Source: Deefgea tanakiae (lineage in GTDB: Bacteria > Pseudomonadota > Gammaproteobacteria > Burkholderiales > Chitinibacteraceae). Taken from it: a stretch of DNA of 64,000 nt. The DNA is taken from contig NZ_CP081150.1 of the NCBI RefSeq assembly GCF_019665765.1, forward strand, positions 2,852,001-2,916,000, read 5' to 3'. The position numbers were made by a program, and so were the translations under genes. The number at the start of each line of letters is the position of its first letter. The stretch's first letter is position 1. Below the pieces are notes generated by a model. It was not told the DNA's origin, ran no database searches, and was given only the letters and a program-made list of their open reading frames with translations. Of the stretch, positions 1-9,299 are shown piece after piece.

Positions 1-282
1 GATGGCTTGGATGCCATTGAACAGCTGGAAAACTGGATACCAGACATTGTGCTAGTCGATATGGAAATGCCGCGCATGAACGGCTTGGAGCTGGCGGCTT
101 ACTTCCGCGCTCAGCCGCATTTGCAGCATATCCCGATCATCATGATTACCTCTCGCTCAACCGAAAAACACCGCCGTCAGGCCGAGCTATCAGGGGTATC
201 GCGCTATCTGGTCAAACCATTTAACGATGAGCAGTTAATGCAGCAAGTGATGGATTTGATGGAGGAGACACTGGTCGCTTAA
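1..282 (+). CDS. C-terminal receiver domain of a hybrid CheA/ChpA-type histidine kinase (5' end outside window)
   Basis: The reading frame is open from base 1, so only the last 93 residues are visible. They form a CheY-like receiver: the phospho-acceptor aspartate lies in VLVDMEMPRMNG, the conserved Thr/Ser in IIMITSRS and the conserved Lys in YLVKPF. The wording DMEMPRMNGLEL and the ending soon after the last helix are typical of the C-terminal receiver of ChpA/PilL-like hybrid kinases that control twitching or chemotaxis. A stand-alone response regulator is also possible because the N-terminus is missing. There is no output domain after the receiver. Confidence 0.75.
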   Translation, partial: DGLDAIEQLENWIPDIVLVDMEMPRMNGLELAAYFRAQPHLQHIPIIMITSRSTEKHRRQAELSGVSRYLVKPFNDEQLMQQVMDLMEETLVA

Positions 283-635
283 GCAGAGAAAAATCTTTGT
301 TAAAACAAAAGACCCTGTATTGCTCCGTAAGCAATTGACAGACTATGCGGGTGGAATTAACTTACAAATAAAAAGTAATAAAATGCTTGTGAACAACATC
401 ACCAACCTATGCCCAAAAACATATGCACAAACGAATTCAACACGTTGTTATTTAAAGAACTAACAGTAGACTACGCGCTGTTTATTCGTTTCTGCTTACA
501 CATCAAACTGCAGTTTTTGGCCTCGGAGATGTAAGCATTAAATACCAAAATGAGCCCACTGATTTCGATTTGCAGCATGAAATCTTTACGACATCAAAAT
601 CATAATTACATTATTTAATGAGAGATATCATCACA
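283..635. other. gene-free region upstream of the first chitinase
   Basis: About 350 bases, AT-rich, with no convincing ORF. It must hold the chitinase promoter, but I cannot name confident -35/-10 boxes. I looked for a c-di-GMP-I riboswitch and saw none of its conserved blocks. A weak GAGAG ribosome-binding sequence lies shortly before the ATG at 636 and is shared with the second chitinase. Confidence 0.5.
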
Positions 636-3620
636 ATGAATTTTCGTTTTGCTACCATCCCCGTCGCTATTGCGTTTATGTCCGCAGCGGCCATCGCAGC
701 GCCAACGTGGCAAGAAGGCATCACCTATCCTGCCGGTACCGTTGTTAGCTTTGAAGGGCGTGATTACAAAGCGCTCCAATATCACACAGCCTGGACTGGT
801 ACAGCTTGGATGCCGAATGTAACACCGGCACTTTGGGCAGACCTAGGGGCTGCAACACCTCAAGTGACAACAAAACCAACTGCTGCGCCAACAACGGCTC
901 CAACAGTAAAGCCAACTGTTAATCCGACGATAAAACCAACGGTTACACCGACTATTGCACCAACAACTGTCCCGACAGCAAAACCAACTGTTAACCCTAC
1001 AATTAAACCGACAGTTGCACCGACTGCGAAACCAACGGTCTCACCGACTATTGCACCAACAACTATCCCGACAGCAAAACCAACTGTTAACCCTACAATT
1101 AAACCGACAGTTGCACCGACTGCGAAGCCAACGGTCTCACCGACTATTGCACCAACAACTGCTCCAACAGCAAAGCCAACCTTAGTGCCGACTGTTGCGC
1201 CAACACCTACCCCGACTGCAAAACCAACCGTAGCGCCAACTATTGCGCCAACACTTGTCCCAACAGCAAAACCAACCATCGCGCCGACTATTGCACCAAC
1301 ACTTGTCCCAACGGCAAAACCAACCGTAGCGCCGACTATTGCACCAACACTTGTCCCAACAGCAAAACCAACCATCGCGCCGACTATTGCACCAACACTT
1401 GTCCCAACAGCAAAACCAACCATCGCGCCAACTATTGCACCAACGCCTACTCCAACAGCAAAACCCACTGTGACACCAGGTATTCAAGATCAATGCCGCC
1501 CAGCAGGTTTGGTGTCTGAAGTTGCGAACGTTCCATATTGCGATGTCTACGACACGACTGGCCGTGAAAAATTAGCTAACAACATGAAACGTCGCAGCAT
1601 TGGTTACTTCACTAACTGGCGTACCGGCAAAAACGGCCAACCTTCTTACCTTGCGGCAGACATTCCTTGGAATGACATCACGCACATTAACTACGCCTTC
1701 GCGCATATTGATGGTAATTGGAACGTCTCTGTTGGCAATCCTGGAGATGCCAACAATGCCTCATTGGGAATGGAGTGGCCAGAGAAAGGTGCTAAATACG
1801 CCTTGAATCCTAATCTGTCATACAAAGGTCACTTCAATATGTTGAAGACCAACAACAAGAACGGCGTCAAATTGCTGCTCTCTGTTGGTGGTTGGGCAGA
1901 AACAGGAGGCTTCTTTAACGATGCCGGTGGTCGTACTGCTAGCGGTGGTTTTTATTCTCTAACGATTGATGAAACGACAGGTGATATTCGCCAAGATCGA
2001 ATCAACACATTCGCTAAATCAGCCGTCGCTTTCCTTGAGAAATATGATTTTGACGGTATCGACCTCGATTATGAGTACCCAACATCGATGAACGATGCGG
2101 GTAGCCCTGATGACTGGAGAATTTCCAACAAACACCGTAGTGAATTGTTCAAAGGCTATATGGCTTTGACCAAAACCTTGCGCGCAGAGTTGGATAAAGC
2201 AGCGGCTGCTAAAGGCAAGTACTTTATACTAACGATTGCGTCCCCTTCGTCAGGCTACTTGCTTCGTGGTATGGAAGACTTCGAAGCGGTTAAATACCTC
2301 GACTTCGTAAACATCATGACTTATGACTTGCACGGCGCATGGAACCACTTCGTGGGTCACAATGCCGCCTTGTACGACACCGGTAAAGATAACGAAATCG
2401 CTGATGCGAAGATTTACCAAGGTGGCGATGCGCATTACTACAATTCGCAAGGTTACTTGAACATCGACTGGTCATATAAATACTTCCGTACTGCATTAGC
2501 AGGTGGTCGTATCAATATCGGTCTGCCGTACTACACACGCGGCTCGCAAAACGTAACAGGCGGTACCAATGGTCTATGGGGTATGTCGGCCATGGCGGAT
2601 CAAAAGAAATGCTACCTCGGTTCTGGTGGCAACTTAGGACCAGATGCATTAAGCCCGAAAGCTGGTGCACCATGCGGCTTTGGCGCACAAGGTATTGATA
2701 ACTTGTGGTTCGACCGGGATGCGGCTGGTAACGAAATGTTTGCTGGTGTGAATCCGTTGTGGCACGTGAACAACTTGCGTGATGGCTTGCCAACACCGTA
2801 CGTTGCTCAATACGGTCATGATGTGACTAAGCAAGCAGGCCAAGCAATTGGCAACTACATCGAATATTTTGATGACGTAGCGAAGTCTTCATGGTTGTGG
2901 AACCCAACGAAGAAAGTGTTCTTGTCGACTGAAAATGAGAAATCATTTGCAGCCAAAGTACAGTACGCAATCGACCAAGGTGCCGGCGGCATCATGTTCT
3001 GGGAAATGGCGGGTGACTACAGCACACCAACGCAAAATGGTACTTCTTCATACGGCATGGGTAGCTACTTGACTGCAATGGCAGCGAACAAATTGCGTGC
3101 AGCGGCACCGTACGGTGTGAAAGCGGGTGATGAGAAGTTTGTTCAGCCAGCCGACGTGTTGGATGTGACATTGGATTTGGTTGGCTTCAAACCAAAAGGC
3201 GATGATAACTACCCACTCGCTATCGGTGTGAAACTGAAAAACAACTCTAATGTTGATTTGACCGGTGCAAAAGTGTCGTTCAATGTTGCTCCATCAACGC
3301 CATTGGTTCCCTCTGAAGTTCAATACCTGAAACCTAGCGATCCACCTGCTGGTAACGGTGTAGAAAACCTCGTTGATATCTACAGCGGCGGTACTTGGTC
3401 TGCAGTGCCAGCATCAAGCACGGTGGGTAACGTCGGCGGCTTGCCAAACGGCTTCCATCGTCTTTCATACACACTGAAAGGCGGTACAGGCTGGGGTGTA
3501 ACAGACTTCAGCACAGGCAAAACTATCACCATCGGTATGCGTGTGTTTATGCCTCTGACTGTACCAAGCAATGTAACGCTCACTCTGCCAAACGGCAAAG
3601 TGTACGGTATCAAGCAATAA
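636..3620 (+). CDS. secreted chitinase, CBM5/12 - PT linker - GH18 - ChiC-type C-terminal domain
   Basis: Endo- or exo-acting chitinase (994 aa) exported by the Sec route. Domains in order: signal peptide (about 1-22, cleavage after AIAA); a CBM5/12 chitin-binding domain (about 23-72, aromatic-rich with TWQEG and GRDYKA); a linker of about 210 residues of PTxxPT repeats; a GH18 barrel from about residue 318, with SVGGW and the catalytic DGIDLDYE, where E480 is the proton donor; and a C-terminal beta-rich domain (about 800-990) resembling the chitinase C domain. An in-frame ATG at 618 exists, but the start at 636 is chosen because it begins the signal peptide exactly as in the next gene, with the same upstream GAGA sequence. 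The neighbour at 3747 is a second chitinase sharing the same secretion and binding modules. Confidence 0.95.
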   Translation: MNFRFATIPVAIAFMSAAAIAAPTWQEGITYPAGTVVSFEGRDYKALQYHTAWTGTAWMPNVTPALWADLGAATPQVTTKPTAAPTTAPTVKPTVNPTIKPTVTPTIAPTTVPTAKPTVNPTIKPTVAPTAKPTVSPTIAPTTIPTAKPTVNPTIKPTVAPTAKPTVSPTIAPTTAPTAKPTLVPTVAPTPTPTAKPTVAPTIAPTLVPTAKPTIAPTIAPTLVPTAKPTVAPTIAPTLVPTAKPTIAPTIAPTLVPTAKPTIAPTIAPTPTPTAKPTVTPGIQDQCRPAGLVSEVANVPYCDVYDTTGREKLANNMKRRSIGYFTNWRTGKNGQPSYLAADIPWNDITHINYAFAHIDGNWNVSVGNPGDANNASLGMEWPEKGAKYALNPNLSYKGHFNMLKTNNKNGVKLLLSVGGWAETGGFFNDAGGRTASGGFYSLTIDETTGDIRQDRINTFAKSAVAFLEKYDFDGIDLDYEYPTSMNDAGSPDDWRISNKHRSELFKGYMALTKTLRAELDKAAAAKGKYFILTIASPSSGYLLRGMEDFEAVKYLDFVNIMTYDLHGAWNHFVGHNAALYDTGKDNEIADAKIYQGGDAHYYNSQGYLNIDWSYKYFRTALAGGRINIGLPYYTRGSQNVTGGTNGLWGMSAMADQKKCYLGSGGNLGPDALSPKAGAPCGFGAQGIDNLWFDRDAAGNEMFAGVNPLWHVNNLRDGLPTPYVAQYGHDVTKQAGQAIGNYIEYFDDVAKSSWLWNPTKKVFLSTENEKSFAAKVQYAIDQGAGGIMFWEMAGDYSTPTQNGTSSYGMGSYLTAMAANKLRAAAPYGVKAGDEKFVQPADVLDVTLDLVGFKPKGDDNYPLAIGVKLKNNSNVDLTGAKVSFNVAPSTPLVPSEVQYLKPSDPPAGNGVENLVDIYSGGTWSAVPASSTVGNVGGLPNGFHRLSYTLKGGTGWGVTDFSTGKTITIGMRVFMPLTVPSNVTLTLPNGKVYGIKQ
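865..1470 (+). repeat. PT-rich linker-coding tandem repeat in chitinase 1
   Basis: Imperfect tandem units encoding variations of APTIAPTxxPTAKPTV repeat through about 600 bases. The nucleotide units are close copies (gcaaaaccaacc, gcgccgactattgcacc), so this stretch can expand and contract by slippage or recombination. It creates long spurious ORFs on the opposite strand. Confidence 0.9.
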
Positions 3621-3637
3621 ACTAAACCTGAGTTAAA

Positions 3638-3670
3638 GCAGAATGAAGAGATCGATTCCCTTCATTCTGC
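3638..3670 (+). terminator. inverted repeat after chitinase 1
   Basis: An 11-bp perfect stem (GCAGAATGAAG / CTTCATTCTGC) with an 11-base loop begins 18 bases after the stop. There is no U-tract, so it may serve mRNA end protection or partial termination between the two chitinases rather than full intrinsic termination. Confidence 0.55.
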
Positions 3671-3746
3671 TGAGCTATGCCATCTATTTTCGAGCGCGTA
3701 ACTCGCTTTCAATAAATCTAATTACCACCTCAATGAGAGATTCACA

Positions 3747-5780
3747 ATGAAATTTCGTTTCGCCATTATTCCCGCGGCAATTGCAGTTATTTCCGCAGCT
3801 GCATTTGCCGCACCAACATGGCAAGAAGGCAATACTTATGCCGCAGGAACTGTAGTCAGCTTTGCAGGCCGTGACTATAAAGCGACTCAGTCACACACAG
3901 CTTGGATTGGGACAGGCTGGGCACCCAATGTAACGCCAGCACTTTGGACAGATCTGGGCTCTACAACAGGATCATCAACAACGGCGCCAACTACAAAACC
4001 AACCGTAGCACCGACGATCGCGCCGACAACAAAACCAACCGCTGCACCGACGATCGCACCGACAGCAAACAACCGCTGCACCGACGATCGCGCCAACAGC
4101 AAAACCGCTGCACCGACGATCGCGCCAACAGCAAAACCAACCGCTGCACCAACGATCGCACCAACAGCAAAACCAACCGCTGCACCGACGATCGCGCCAA
4201 CAGCAAAACCAACCGCTGCACCGACGATCGCGCCAACAGCAAAACCAACCGCTGCACCAACGATCGTACCGACAGCAAAACCAACCGCTACACCAACGAT
4301 CGTACCGACAGTAAAACCAACCGCTGCACCGACGATCGCGCCGACAACAAAACCAACAGTAGCACCAACGATCGCGCCGACTGTAGCTCCAACCGTTGCA
4401 CCGACAATCGCACCAACTGCAAAACCAACCGCTACACCAACAGCTCAACCAACAGCACTACCAAGCACTGGCGCAAAACAAGTTGGTACTTACTTTGCTG
4501 AATGGTCAATCTACGGTCGTAAGTTCTACCTGAAAAACATGCAAGACAGCGGCCAAGCTGCAAAATTGACGTTCTTGAACTACTCATTTGCTAACGTTTA
4601 CAACCGTGGCGGCAAATACGTTTGTGACGCAACTATAAATAAAGCAGAAAGCGGCTCACAAGACGGTGGCGATGCTTGGGCCGTATTCGAAAAAGGCTTT
4701 GCAGCTAACGAATCAGTTGACGGCGTAGCGGATGCATACGGCTGGCCAACATGGGATGATCCACGTACTGGCGTTTCAGGTCCGTTGAAAGGTAACTTGA
4801 ACCAACTGAAGAAACTCAAAGCTAAAAATCCAAACTTGAAAGCAGTCATTTCATTAGGTGGCTGGACTTGGTCTAAATGGTTCTCTGCTGCTGCTGCAAC
4901 CCCAGAATTGCGTCAAACCTTAGTGGCTTCGTGTATCGATGTGTGGATTAAAGGTAACATTCCATTCAGCTCTGGCGCGAATGCCGGTGGCCCAGGCTCT
5001 GCAGCCGGCGTGTTTGACGGTATCGATATCGACTGGGAATACCCAGCAGTTCAAGGTATCGGCACTAACACTGTTTCACCAGATGACAAACGCAACAACA
5101 CCCTGTTGATGGCAGAATTCCGCAAACAATTGGATGAGTTGAGCAAAACAACGGGCAAGAAATACCTGTTAACCGTTGCAATCGGTGCTGGCGACGAGAA
5201 AATCGCGGCAACTGAACCAGCTGAGTACAGCAAGTACCTCGACTGGATCAACATCATGTCTTACGACTACAACGGCGGTTGGGATGCTGCGGGTCCGACT
5301 GACTTCCAATCTAACTTGTACCAAGATCCAGCAAGCCCACGCACTGTAGATCCTAAAACAGGCAAAGTGAACAAGTACTACACTGATGCCGCCGTGAAAG
5401 ACTTGATTGCTCGCGGTGTACCAGCAGCTAAATTGCACATGGGCGTACCGTTCTACGGTCGTGGTTGGACTGGCGTAACTAACGCAAACAACGGTCTATA
5501 CCAAAAAGCGACTGGCCCAGCGAAAGGTACTTACGAAGCAGGTATAGAGGACTACAAAGTACTGAAAGATGCACCAGGTACTGAGTACATCCACCCAGTA
5601 ACGCAACAAACTTACCGCTTTGACGGCTCTACTTTCTGGTCTTACGACACGCCTCGTGATATCAAATTGAAAGCTGACTACGCTAAGAAAATGGGTATGG
5701 GCGGCATCTTCAGCTGGGAAGCTGACGGCGACACCAACGATGGCGCTTTGGTTGAAGCAATGACTCACATCCAGAAGTAA
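3747..5780 (+). CDS. secreted chitinase, CBM5/12 - PT linker - GH18
   Basis: 677-residue chitinase. Signal peptide (about 1-22), CBM5/12 domain (about 23-72, TWQEGNTY and GRDYKA) nearly identical in layout to the upstream chitinase, PT-rich linker (about 78-245), then a GH18 barrel to the C-terminus. The catalytic motif DGIDIDWE places the acid Glu at residue 431; SLGGW and the Trp near SWE at the end are typical of the family. Unlike its neighbour it has no domain after GH18. Residues 108-120 of the linker are read out of the repeat frame because of two compensating deletions (-2 and -4 nt), giving a Cys- and Arg-containing island in an otherwise PT sequence. The tandem pair probably arose by module sharing: the ends are alike, the catalytic domains differ. 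Confidence 0.95.
   Translation: MKFRFAIIPAAIAVISAAAFAAPTWQEGNTYAAGTVVSFAGRDYKATQSHTAWIGTGWAPNVTPALWTDLGSTTGSSTTAPTTKPTVAPTIAPTTKPTAAPTIAPTANNRCTDDRANSKTAAPTIAPTAKPTAAPTIAPTAKPTAAPTIAPTAKPTAAPTIAPTAKPTAAPTIVPTAKPTATPTIVPTVKPTAAPTIAPTTKPTVAPTIAPTVAPTVAPTIAPTAKPTATPTAQPTALPSTGAKQVGTYFAEWSIYGRKFYLKNMQDSGQAAKLTFLNYSFANVYNRGGKYVCDATINKAESGSQDGGDAWAVFEKGFAANESVDGVADAYGWPTWDDPRTGVSGPLKGNLNQLKKLKAKNPNLKAVISLGGWTWSKWFSAAAATPELRQTLVASCIDVWIKGNIPFSSGANAGGPGSAAGVFDGIDIDWEYPAVQGIGTNTVSPDDKRNNTLLMAEFRKQLDELSKTTGKKYLLTVAIGAGDEKIAATEPAEYSKYLDWINIMSYDYNGGWDAAGPTDFQSNLYQDPASPRTVDPKTGKVNKYYTDAAVKDLIARGVPAAKLHMGVPFYGRGWTGVTNANNGLYQKATGPAKGTYEAGIEDYKVLKDAPGTEYIHPVTQQTYRFDGSTFWSYDTPRDIKLKADYAKKMGMGGIFSWEADGDTNDGALVEAMTHIQK
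3985..4465 (+). repeat. PT-rich linker-coding tandem repeat in chitinase 2
   Basis: Units coding APTIAPTAKPTA, with near-identical DNA units (ccaaccgctgcaccgacgat). One unit near 4062-4106 carries two small deletions that cancel, as judged by comparison with the adjacent repeats. Confidence 0.9.
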
Positions 5781-5815
5781 TCGTTAAGTTAGCCTAAATA
5801 ACAAACAAAATTCCA

Positions 5816-5857
5816 CCCCAAGACTTGGAGAATATTCCGAATCTTGGGGTGTTTTTA
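5816..5857 (+). terminator. intrinsic terminator after chitinase 2
   Basis: Stem CCCCAAGA / TCTTGGGG (5816-5823 with 5842-5849) followed by TGTTTTTA, 35 bases after the stop codon. Confidence 0.8.
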
Positions 5858-6003
5858 CATTCTGTCGCTAACCAGCGAAATAGCCCCATTCCAATTTGCG
5901 ATCCCAACTCAAGGGACTCACTTCATGAAGCCTTACGCAACAACAATACAAAGCAGTATATCAACAAAGTCTTTATTAATATTAGCCCAGGCTGAAATAC
6001 CCA

Positions 6004-6651
6004 CTACTTAACACCCTGCTCCACCGCCCAGATCGCAGCCTCCAGCCGTGAGCGAAAGCTCAGTTTTCGGAGCAAGCTTTTGACGTGAACTTTGACTGTC
6101 CCTTCGGCGATGCCCAATTCACGGCCAACGAGTTTGTTGGAGAGGCCATGTGAGAGACAGACTAAAATTTCTCGCTCGCGATCGGTCAAAGATTCCAGCA
6201 TCGCATTGCGTTCATTGCCATCGTCTTCGCGCAGTGCCAACGCTAAAGCGCGACCGAGTCGTTCTGGAATCGCCATTTGCCCTTCCAGTGCATCAGCCAA
6301 GCTGGCAACGATCTCTTCCGGCTCCATGTCTTTGAGCAAATAGCCATCCGCGCCCGCCCGCACCGCGGCGACTAAATCCGTAGATTGATCCGACACCGTC
6401 AACATCACAACCCGTGAATCGACATCAAGCTCTTTAATCGCGCGCAGCGTGGCAATGCCGTCCATGCCTTTCATATTTAGATCCAAAATCACCAAATCGG
6501 GATTGTGCGCTTGCACCAGCACCAGCCCTTCGGCGCCGCTGGCGGCTTCGGCCACCACGACAAAACGCGTGTCCAAACCGAGTAATTGCACGACGCCTTT
6601 GCGAAACAAAGGATGATCGTCGATCACAATGACATTAAATTGTTCGCTCAT
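6004..6651 (-). CDS. narL: NarL/FixJ-family nitrate/nitrite response regulator
   Basis: DNA-binding response regulator of about 215 residues. The receiver has the acidic pair in VIDDHPLFR, the phospho-acceptor Asp in LVILDLNMKGMDG and Lys in YLLKDMEPEE. The output is a LuxR-type helix-turn-helix (LTDREREILVCLSHG ... EGTVKVHVKSLLRKL). It follows the NarX-like sensor gene by about 19 bases on the same strand, and the nap operon is divergent, so its expected job is nitrate/nitrite control of nap. The start at MSEQF is preferred to an upstream in-frame ATG coding MKVLA. NarP would be an equally possible name; the NarX-type partner favours NarL. Confidence 0.85.
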   Translation of the reverse strand: MSEQFNVIVIDDHPLFRKGVVQLLGLDTRFVVVAEAASGAEGLVLVQAHNPDLVILDLNMKGMDGIATLRAIKELDVDSRVVMLTVSDQSTDLVAAVRAGADGYLLKDMEPEEIVASLADALEGQMAIPERLGRALALALREDDGNERNAMLESLTDREREILVCLSHGLSNKLVGRELGIAEGTVKVHVKSLLRKLSFRSRLEAAIWAVEQGVK

Positions 6652-6670
6652 CGCTAGTACCTTCAACGAA

Positions 6671-8515
6671 TTAATTAGAAGGCGACGTCGAAAATGGCGT
6701 CGCGGGGATAAAACTGAGTTGGATCACCGTGCCATTGGGCTGCCGGTGCAGAAATTGCAATTCACCGCTTAAACTACGAGCGCGGTCATGCATGATGCCA
6801 AGACCATAATGTTGTTTTTTATGTGGATTGTCGTCGATACCGCGGCCATCATCGGCGATTTTGACCTGTACACGTTCGTCTTCCCACGCCAAACTCACCC
6901 ATGCATGCTGCGCGGCAGCGTGGCGCTCTATATTGACTAAGGCTTCGCGCACAATCTGCAAAATGTGAATTTCCTCGTGAGCAGCCAGCTCGACACCCAT
7001 CAAACGATTATCCAAAATCACTTGATGCTCGGCGCGCTCGGAAAACTCTTGCACCGTTTGCTCCAAGGCAGCCGCCAAACCTCGCTCATTCATTTGCAAA
7101 CGGAAGGTATTGAGTAACTCACGTAATTGTCGATACGCGCCATTGAGGCCTTCTCGTAACTCATGCAAAGCCGCATTGGCCGTATCACTGCGCTGATCTT
7201 CTGGAAACTGATTTTGCAGACGAACGACTTGGATTTTTAAGTAGGACAAAGATTGCGCCAAGGAGTCATGCAACTCACGAGCGATCACTGAGCGTTCGTC
7301 GTGCAAGGCCAATCGGTGTTGTTCTTGTTTGCGCTTAGCGTTAGCTAGCGCCGTGCCAATTTGCCGCGCAATCGCTTCGAGTAACTGCTGCTGCCACTCG
7401 AGCAAAGCCTGTTGTGTTTTTAATTGAATCGGCATAATGCCGTACACACGCCCGCCGTCACTGAGCTTAAACACGGGCGCGTCCGTTGTAAGAGGCGATA
7501 ACTCTGCGGCGTCAGCACAATTGGCGCAATCCGTACGCGCACAAGGTTCCGATAGTTTATTCGGCATAACGGCCAAACGAAACGCCAGCGGCGCTTGCTC
7601 GGTTTCGGTAATGCAAATCGCCGCGTGTTCCAGCTCAATCACCGCGCCGACATCCGCCAACACCTGATCAAAGGTCACTTGATTGGGTTCCTGATCCGAT
7701 AGTCGTTGCTTCGTGCGATAAAGTAATTCAAGACTGCGCTGGTTTTGCGTTAACGCGAGCGTTTTTTCCGCAACCCTTGCTTCCAGAGCCTCAATACCGA
7801 GCGCCAATTCTGCGACCATATGATTAAATGCTTGGCCCAATTGGGTAATCTCACCCGCGCCGTCTTCTGGCGTTCGCACTTGTAAATCGCCGTGCTTCAC
7901 CTTTTCGGCAGCGGCGGCCATCTTGGTCAAAGGCTGTGTGACACGGCGCCTCAGCCAGAACAGCGTCAAAGCAAATACCAAGGCCATGACCACCATCGCA
8001 ATCCATTGAAAATGCCCCAACCAAGCGAGTCGCGACTCATGCCTCGCCTCAATAGCCGCGACATAGTCGTCAATCAAAGCAGCAAACTGCATCGCCCTCG
8101 GCAGCAAACTGCCATCTGGCGCGGTATTGATCGGAGCAAATAAATCCTTCATTTCGGTGCGCCACGACATTTCCATGCGGTTATAAGCCACACGCACCGG
8201 ATCGTTCATATCTTGAGGTAAATTTTTCAATAAGGCAGGGCTGTATAAACGCTGCTCAAATTCATCAATCACTTGATGCAGCATGGGGCGACTGCCGGGA
8301 ACGGGGGGCGGTGGCGATAAATGCGTGGCCACTATCAAATAGGTTTGCTTGCGCAAAGAACCCGCCACATTGATCGCAACGCCTTCACCCGTCGTATTCA
8401 CGACCATGCCCCAGCTGAGAATCAGCGCTAAAAACGCGGGCAAAAGCATCAACAATAATGCTTGCGTAATAAAGCGGACAATCGATGCCTGCCGAAAGTA
8501 ATTCATTACTCGCAA
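6671..8515 (-). CDS. narX: NarX-type nitrate/nitrite sensor histidine kinase
   Basis: Membrane sensor kinase of about 614 residues. An N-terminal transmembrane helix is followed by a periplasmic sensor with a NarX P-box-like motif (AINVAGSLRKQTYLI), a second helix, HAMP, and a central module containing a cysteine cluster (CARTDCANC) that is a hallmark of NarX rather than NarQ. Then come a HisKA_3 dimerisation domain with the phospho-His in ARELHDSLAQSL and an HATPase domain (DDGRGI, GLGIMHDRA). Start: a GGAGGT at 8524-8529 (minus strand) is eight bases from a TTG at 8515; the nearest ATG is at 8506. Either is possible. It would phosphorylate the adjacent NarL. Confidence 0.85.
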   Translation of the reverse strand: MRVMNYFRQASIVRFITQALLLMLLPAFLALILSWGMVVNTTGEGVAINVAGSLRKQTYLIVATHLSPPPPVPGSRPMLHQVIDEFEQRLYSPALLKNLPQDMNDPVRVAYNRMEMSWRTEMKDLFAPINTAPDGSLLPRAMQFAALIDDYVAAIEARHESRLAWLGHFQWIAMVVMALVFALTLFWLRRRVTQPLTKMAAAAEKVKHGDLQVRTPEDGAGEITQLGQAFNHMVAELALGIEALEARVAEKTLALTQNQRSLELLYRTKQRLSDQEPNQVTFDQVLADVGAVIELEHAAICITETEQAPLAFRLAVMPNKLSEPCARTDCANCADAAELSPLTTDAPVFKLSDGGRVYGIMPIQLKTQQALLEWQQQLLEAIARQIGTALANAKRKQEQHRLALHDERSVIARELHDSLAQSLSYLKIQVVRLQNQFPEDQRSDTANAALHELREGLNGAYRQLRELLNTFRLQMNERGLAAALEQTVQEFSERAEHQVILDNRLMGVELAAHEEIHILQIVREALVNIERHAAAQHAWVSLAWEDERVQVKIADDGRGIDDNPHKKQHYGLGIMHDRARSLSGELQFLHRQPNGTVIQLSFIPATPFSTSPSN

Positions 8516-8819
8516 ATGCAACTACCTCCAAATTTCCACAGCACGTATTGAACTCGACTTCCTTATTGCCTTTCTCCAGCGCAAAAGGGTACTCCCTTAG
8601 AAAACAAACTGAAATCCTGCTATAAATTGTCTTATGTTTACCTATAACTTTTAGTACACCACGACAAAGTCCTTTAAGCAAATTCCAAACACCACCAAGC
8701 TACCCAAAAAGAGGCAGATATACCGCTGACTTTTTATGACCTACCCCCTAAAGAGGCATTGTTGCAATCATCGGTACCACCTAATCTTCCTCAATCAACT
8801 GATAGGATCAATCGCTATC
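8516..8819. promoter_or_regulatory. narX-napF divergent intergenic region
   Basis: About 300 bases between divergent narX and napF. One heptamer TACCTAT at 8639-8645 fits the NarL/NarP consensus TACYYMT; a second with the 7-2-7 spacing is not clear. I did not see a good FNR box. The napF ribosome-binding site AGGA lies before the GTG start. Confidence 0.35.
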
Positions 8820-9299
8820 GTGGACACATCCCGCCGCAACTTACTTTTTGGCCGAAAACCGCAAGTGCCCCCTGAGCCTCGCCCACCGTGGGCAAGTTCA
8901 AACTTCATCGACCGCTGCACGCGTTGTGGTGACTGCGTGTCGGTCTGTCCGACCCAGATCATTAAAGTCGGTGACGCTGGATTTCCAACGGTCGATTTTT
9001 CGCATGGTGAATGTACTTTTTGTGGCGACTGTACTAGCGCCTGTACACCTAAGGCACTAGAGCAAAGCACAGATACTCCGTGGGCTTTGCAAGCAAGCAT
9101 AACAGACCGCTGCTTGGCCTTGCATGGCGTTGAGTGCCGCATCTGTGGTGAGGCTTGTGATGAACGCGCGATTCATTTTCAGCTGGCGATTGGCAAAGTA
9201 GCGCAGCCGCAGCTCATCACCGAGCAATGCACGGGCTGCGGCGCATGCCTTGCCCCCTGCCCAAGCAACAGCATTCATATTTTGGAGTTAATGGCATGA
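8820..9299 (+). CDS. napF: ferredoxin-type protein NapF
   Basis: Cytoplasmic iron-sulphur protein of 159 residues that helps maturation or reactivation of the nitrate reductase NapA. Four cysteine clusters for [4Fe-4S] centres can be read: CTRCGDCVSVCP, CTFCGDCTSAC, a looser CLALHGVECRICGEAC, and CTGCGACLAPCP. The N-terminal DTSRRNLLFGR is typical of NapF. The start is a GTG at 8820; the frame stays open upstream to 8736, but that extension does not resemble the family. The stop overlaps the napD start by ATGA. Confidence 0.9.
   Translation: MDTSRRNLLFGRKPQVPPEPRPPWASSNFIDRCTRCGDCVSVCPTQIIKVGDAGFPTVDFSHGECTFCGDCTSACTPKALEQSTDTPWALQASITDRCLALHGVECRICGEACDERAIHFQLAIGKVAQPQLITEQCTGCGACLAPCPSNSIHILELMA

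Noticed and set aside
283-635. c-di-GMP riboswitch before the chitinase
   Set aside because: I looked for the conserved blocks of the class I riboswitch and did not find them.
860-1468. Long antisense ORF of VGFAVG-type repeats opposite chitinase 1
   Set aside because: It is the reverse reading of the PT linker repeats; no ribosome-binding site or family resemblance, and the same effect appears opposite the second linker.
865-4465. Tandem repeats suggesting a CRISPR array
   Set aside because: The repeats are in frame, code for PT linkers of two chitinases, and lack regular unique spacers.
8639-8645. NarL heptamer TACCTAT as a proven NarL site
   Set aside because: Only a single heptamer fits; no 7-2-7 partner is clear, so it is mentioned only as part of the intergenic region.
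8736-8819. N-terminal extension of NapF
   Set aside because: The extra 28 codons do not resemble NapF, and the GTG at 8820 begins the family's usual N-terminus.
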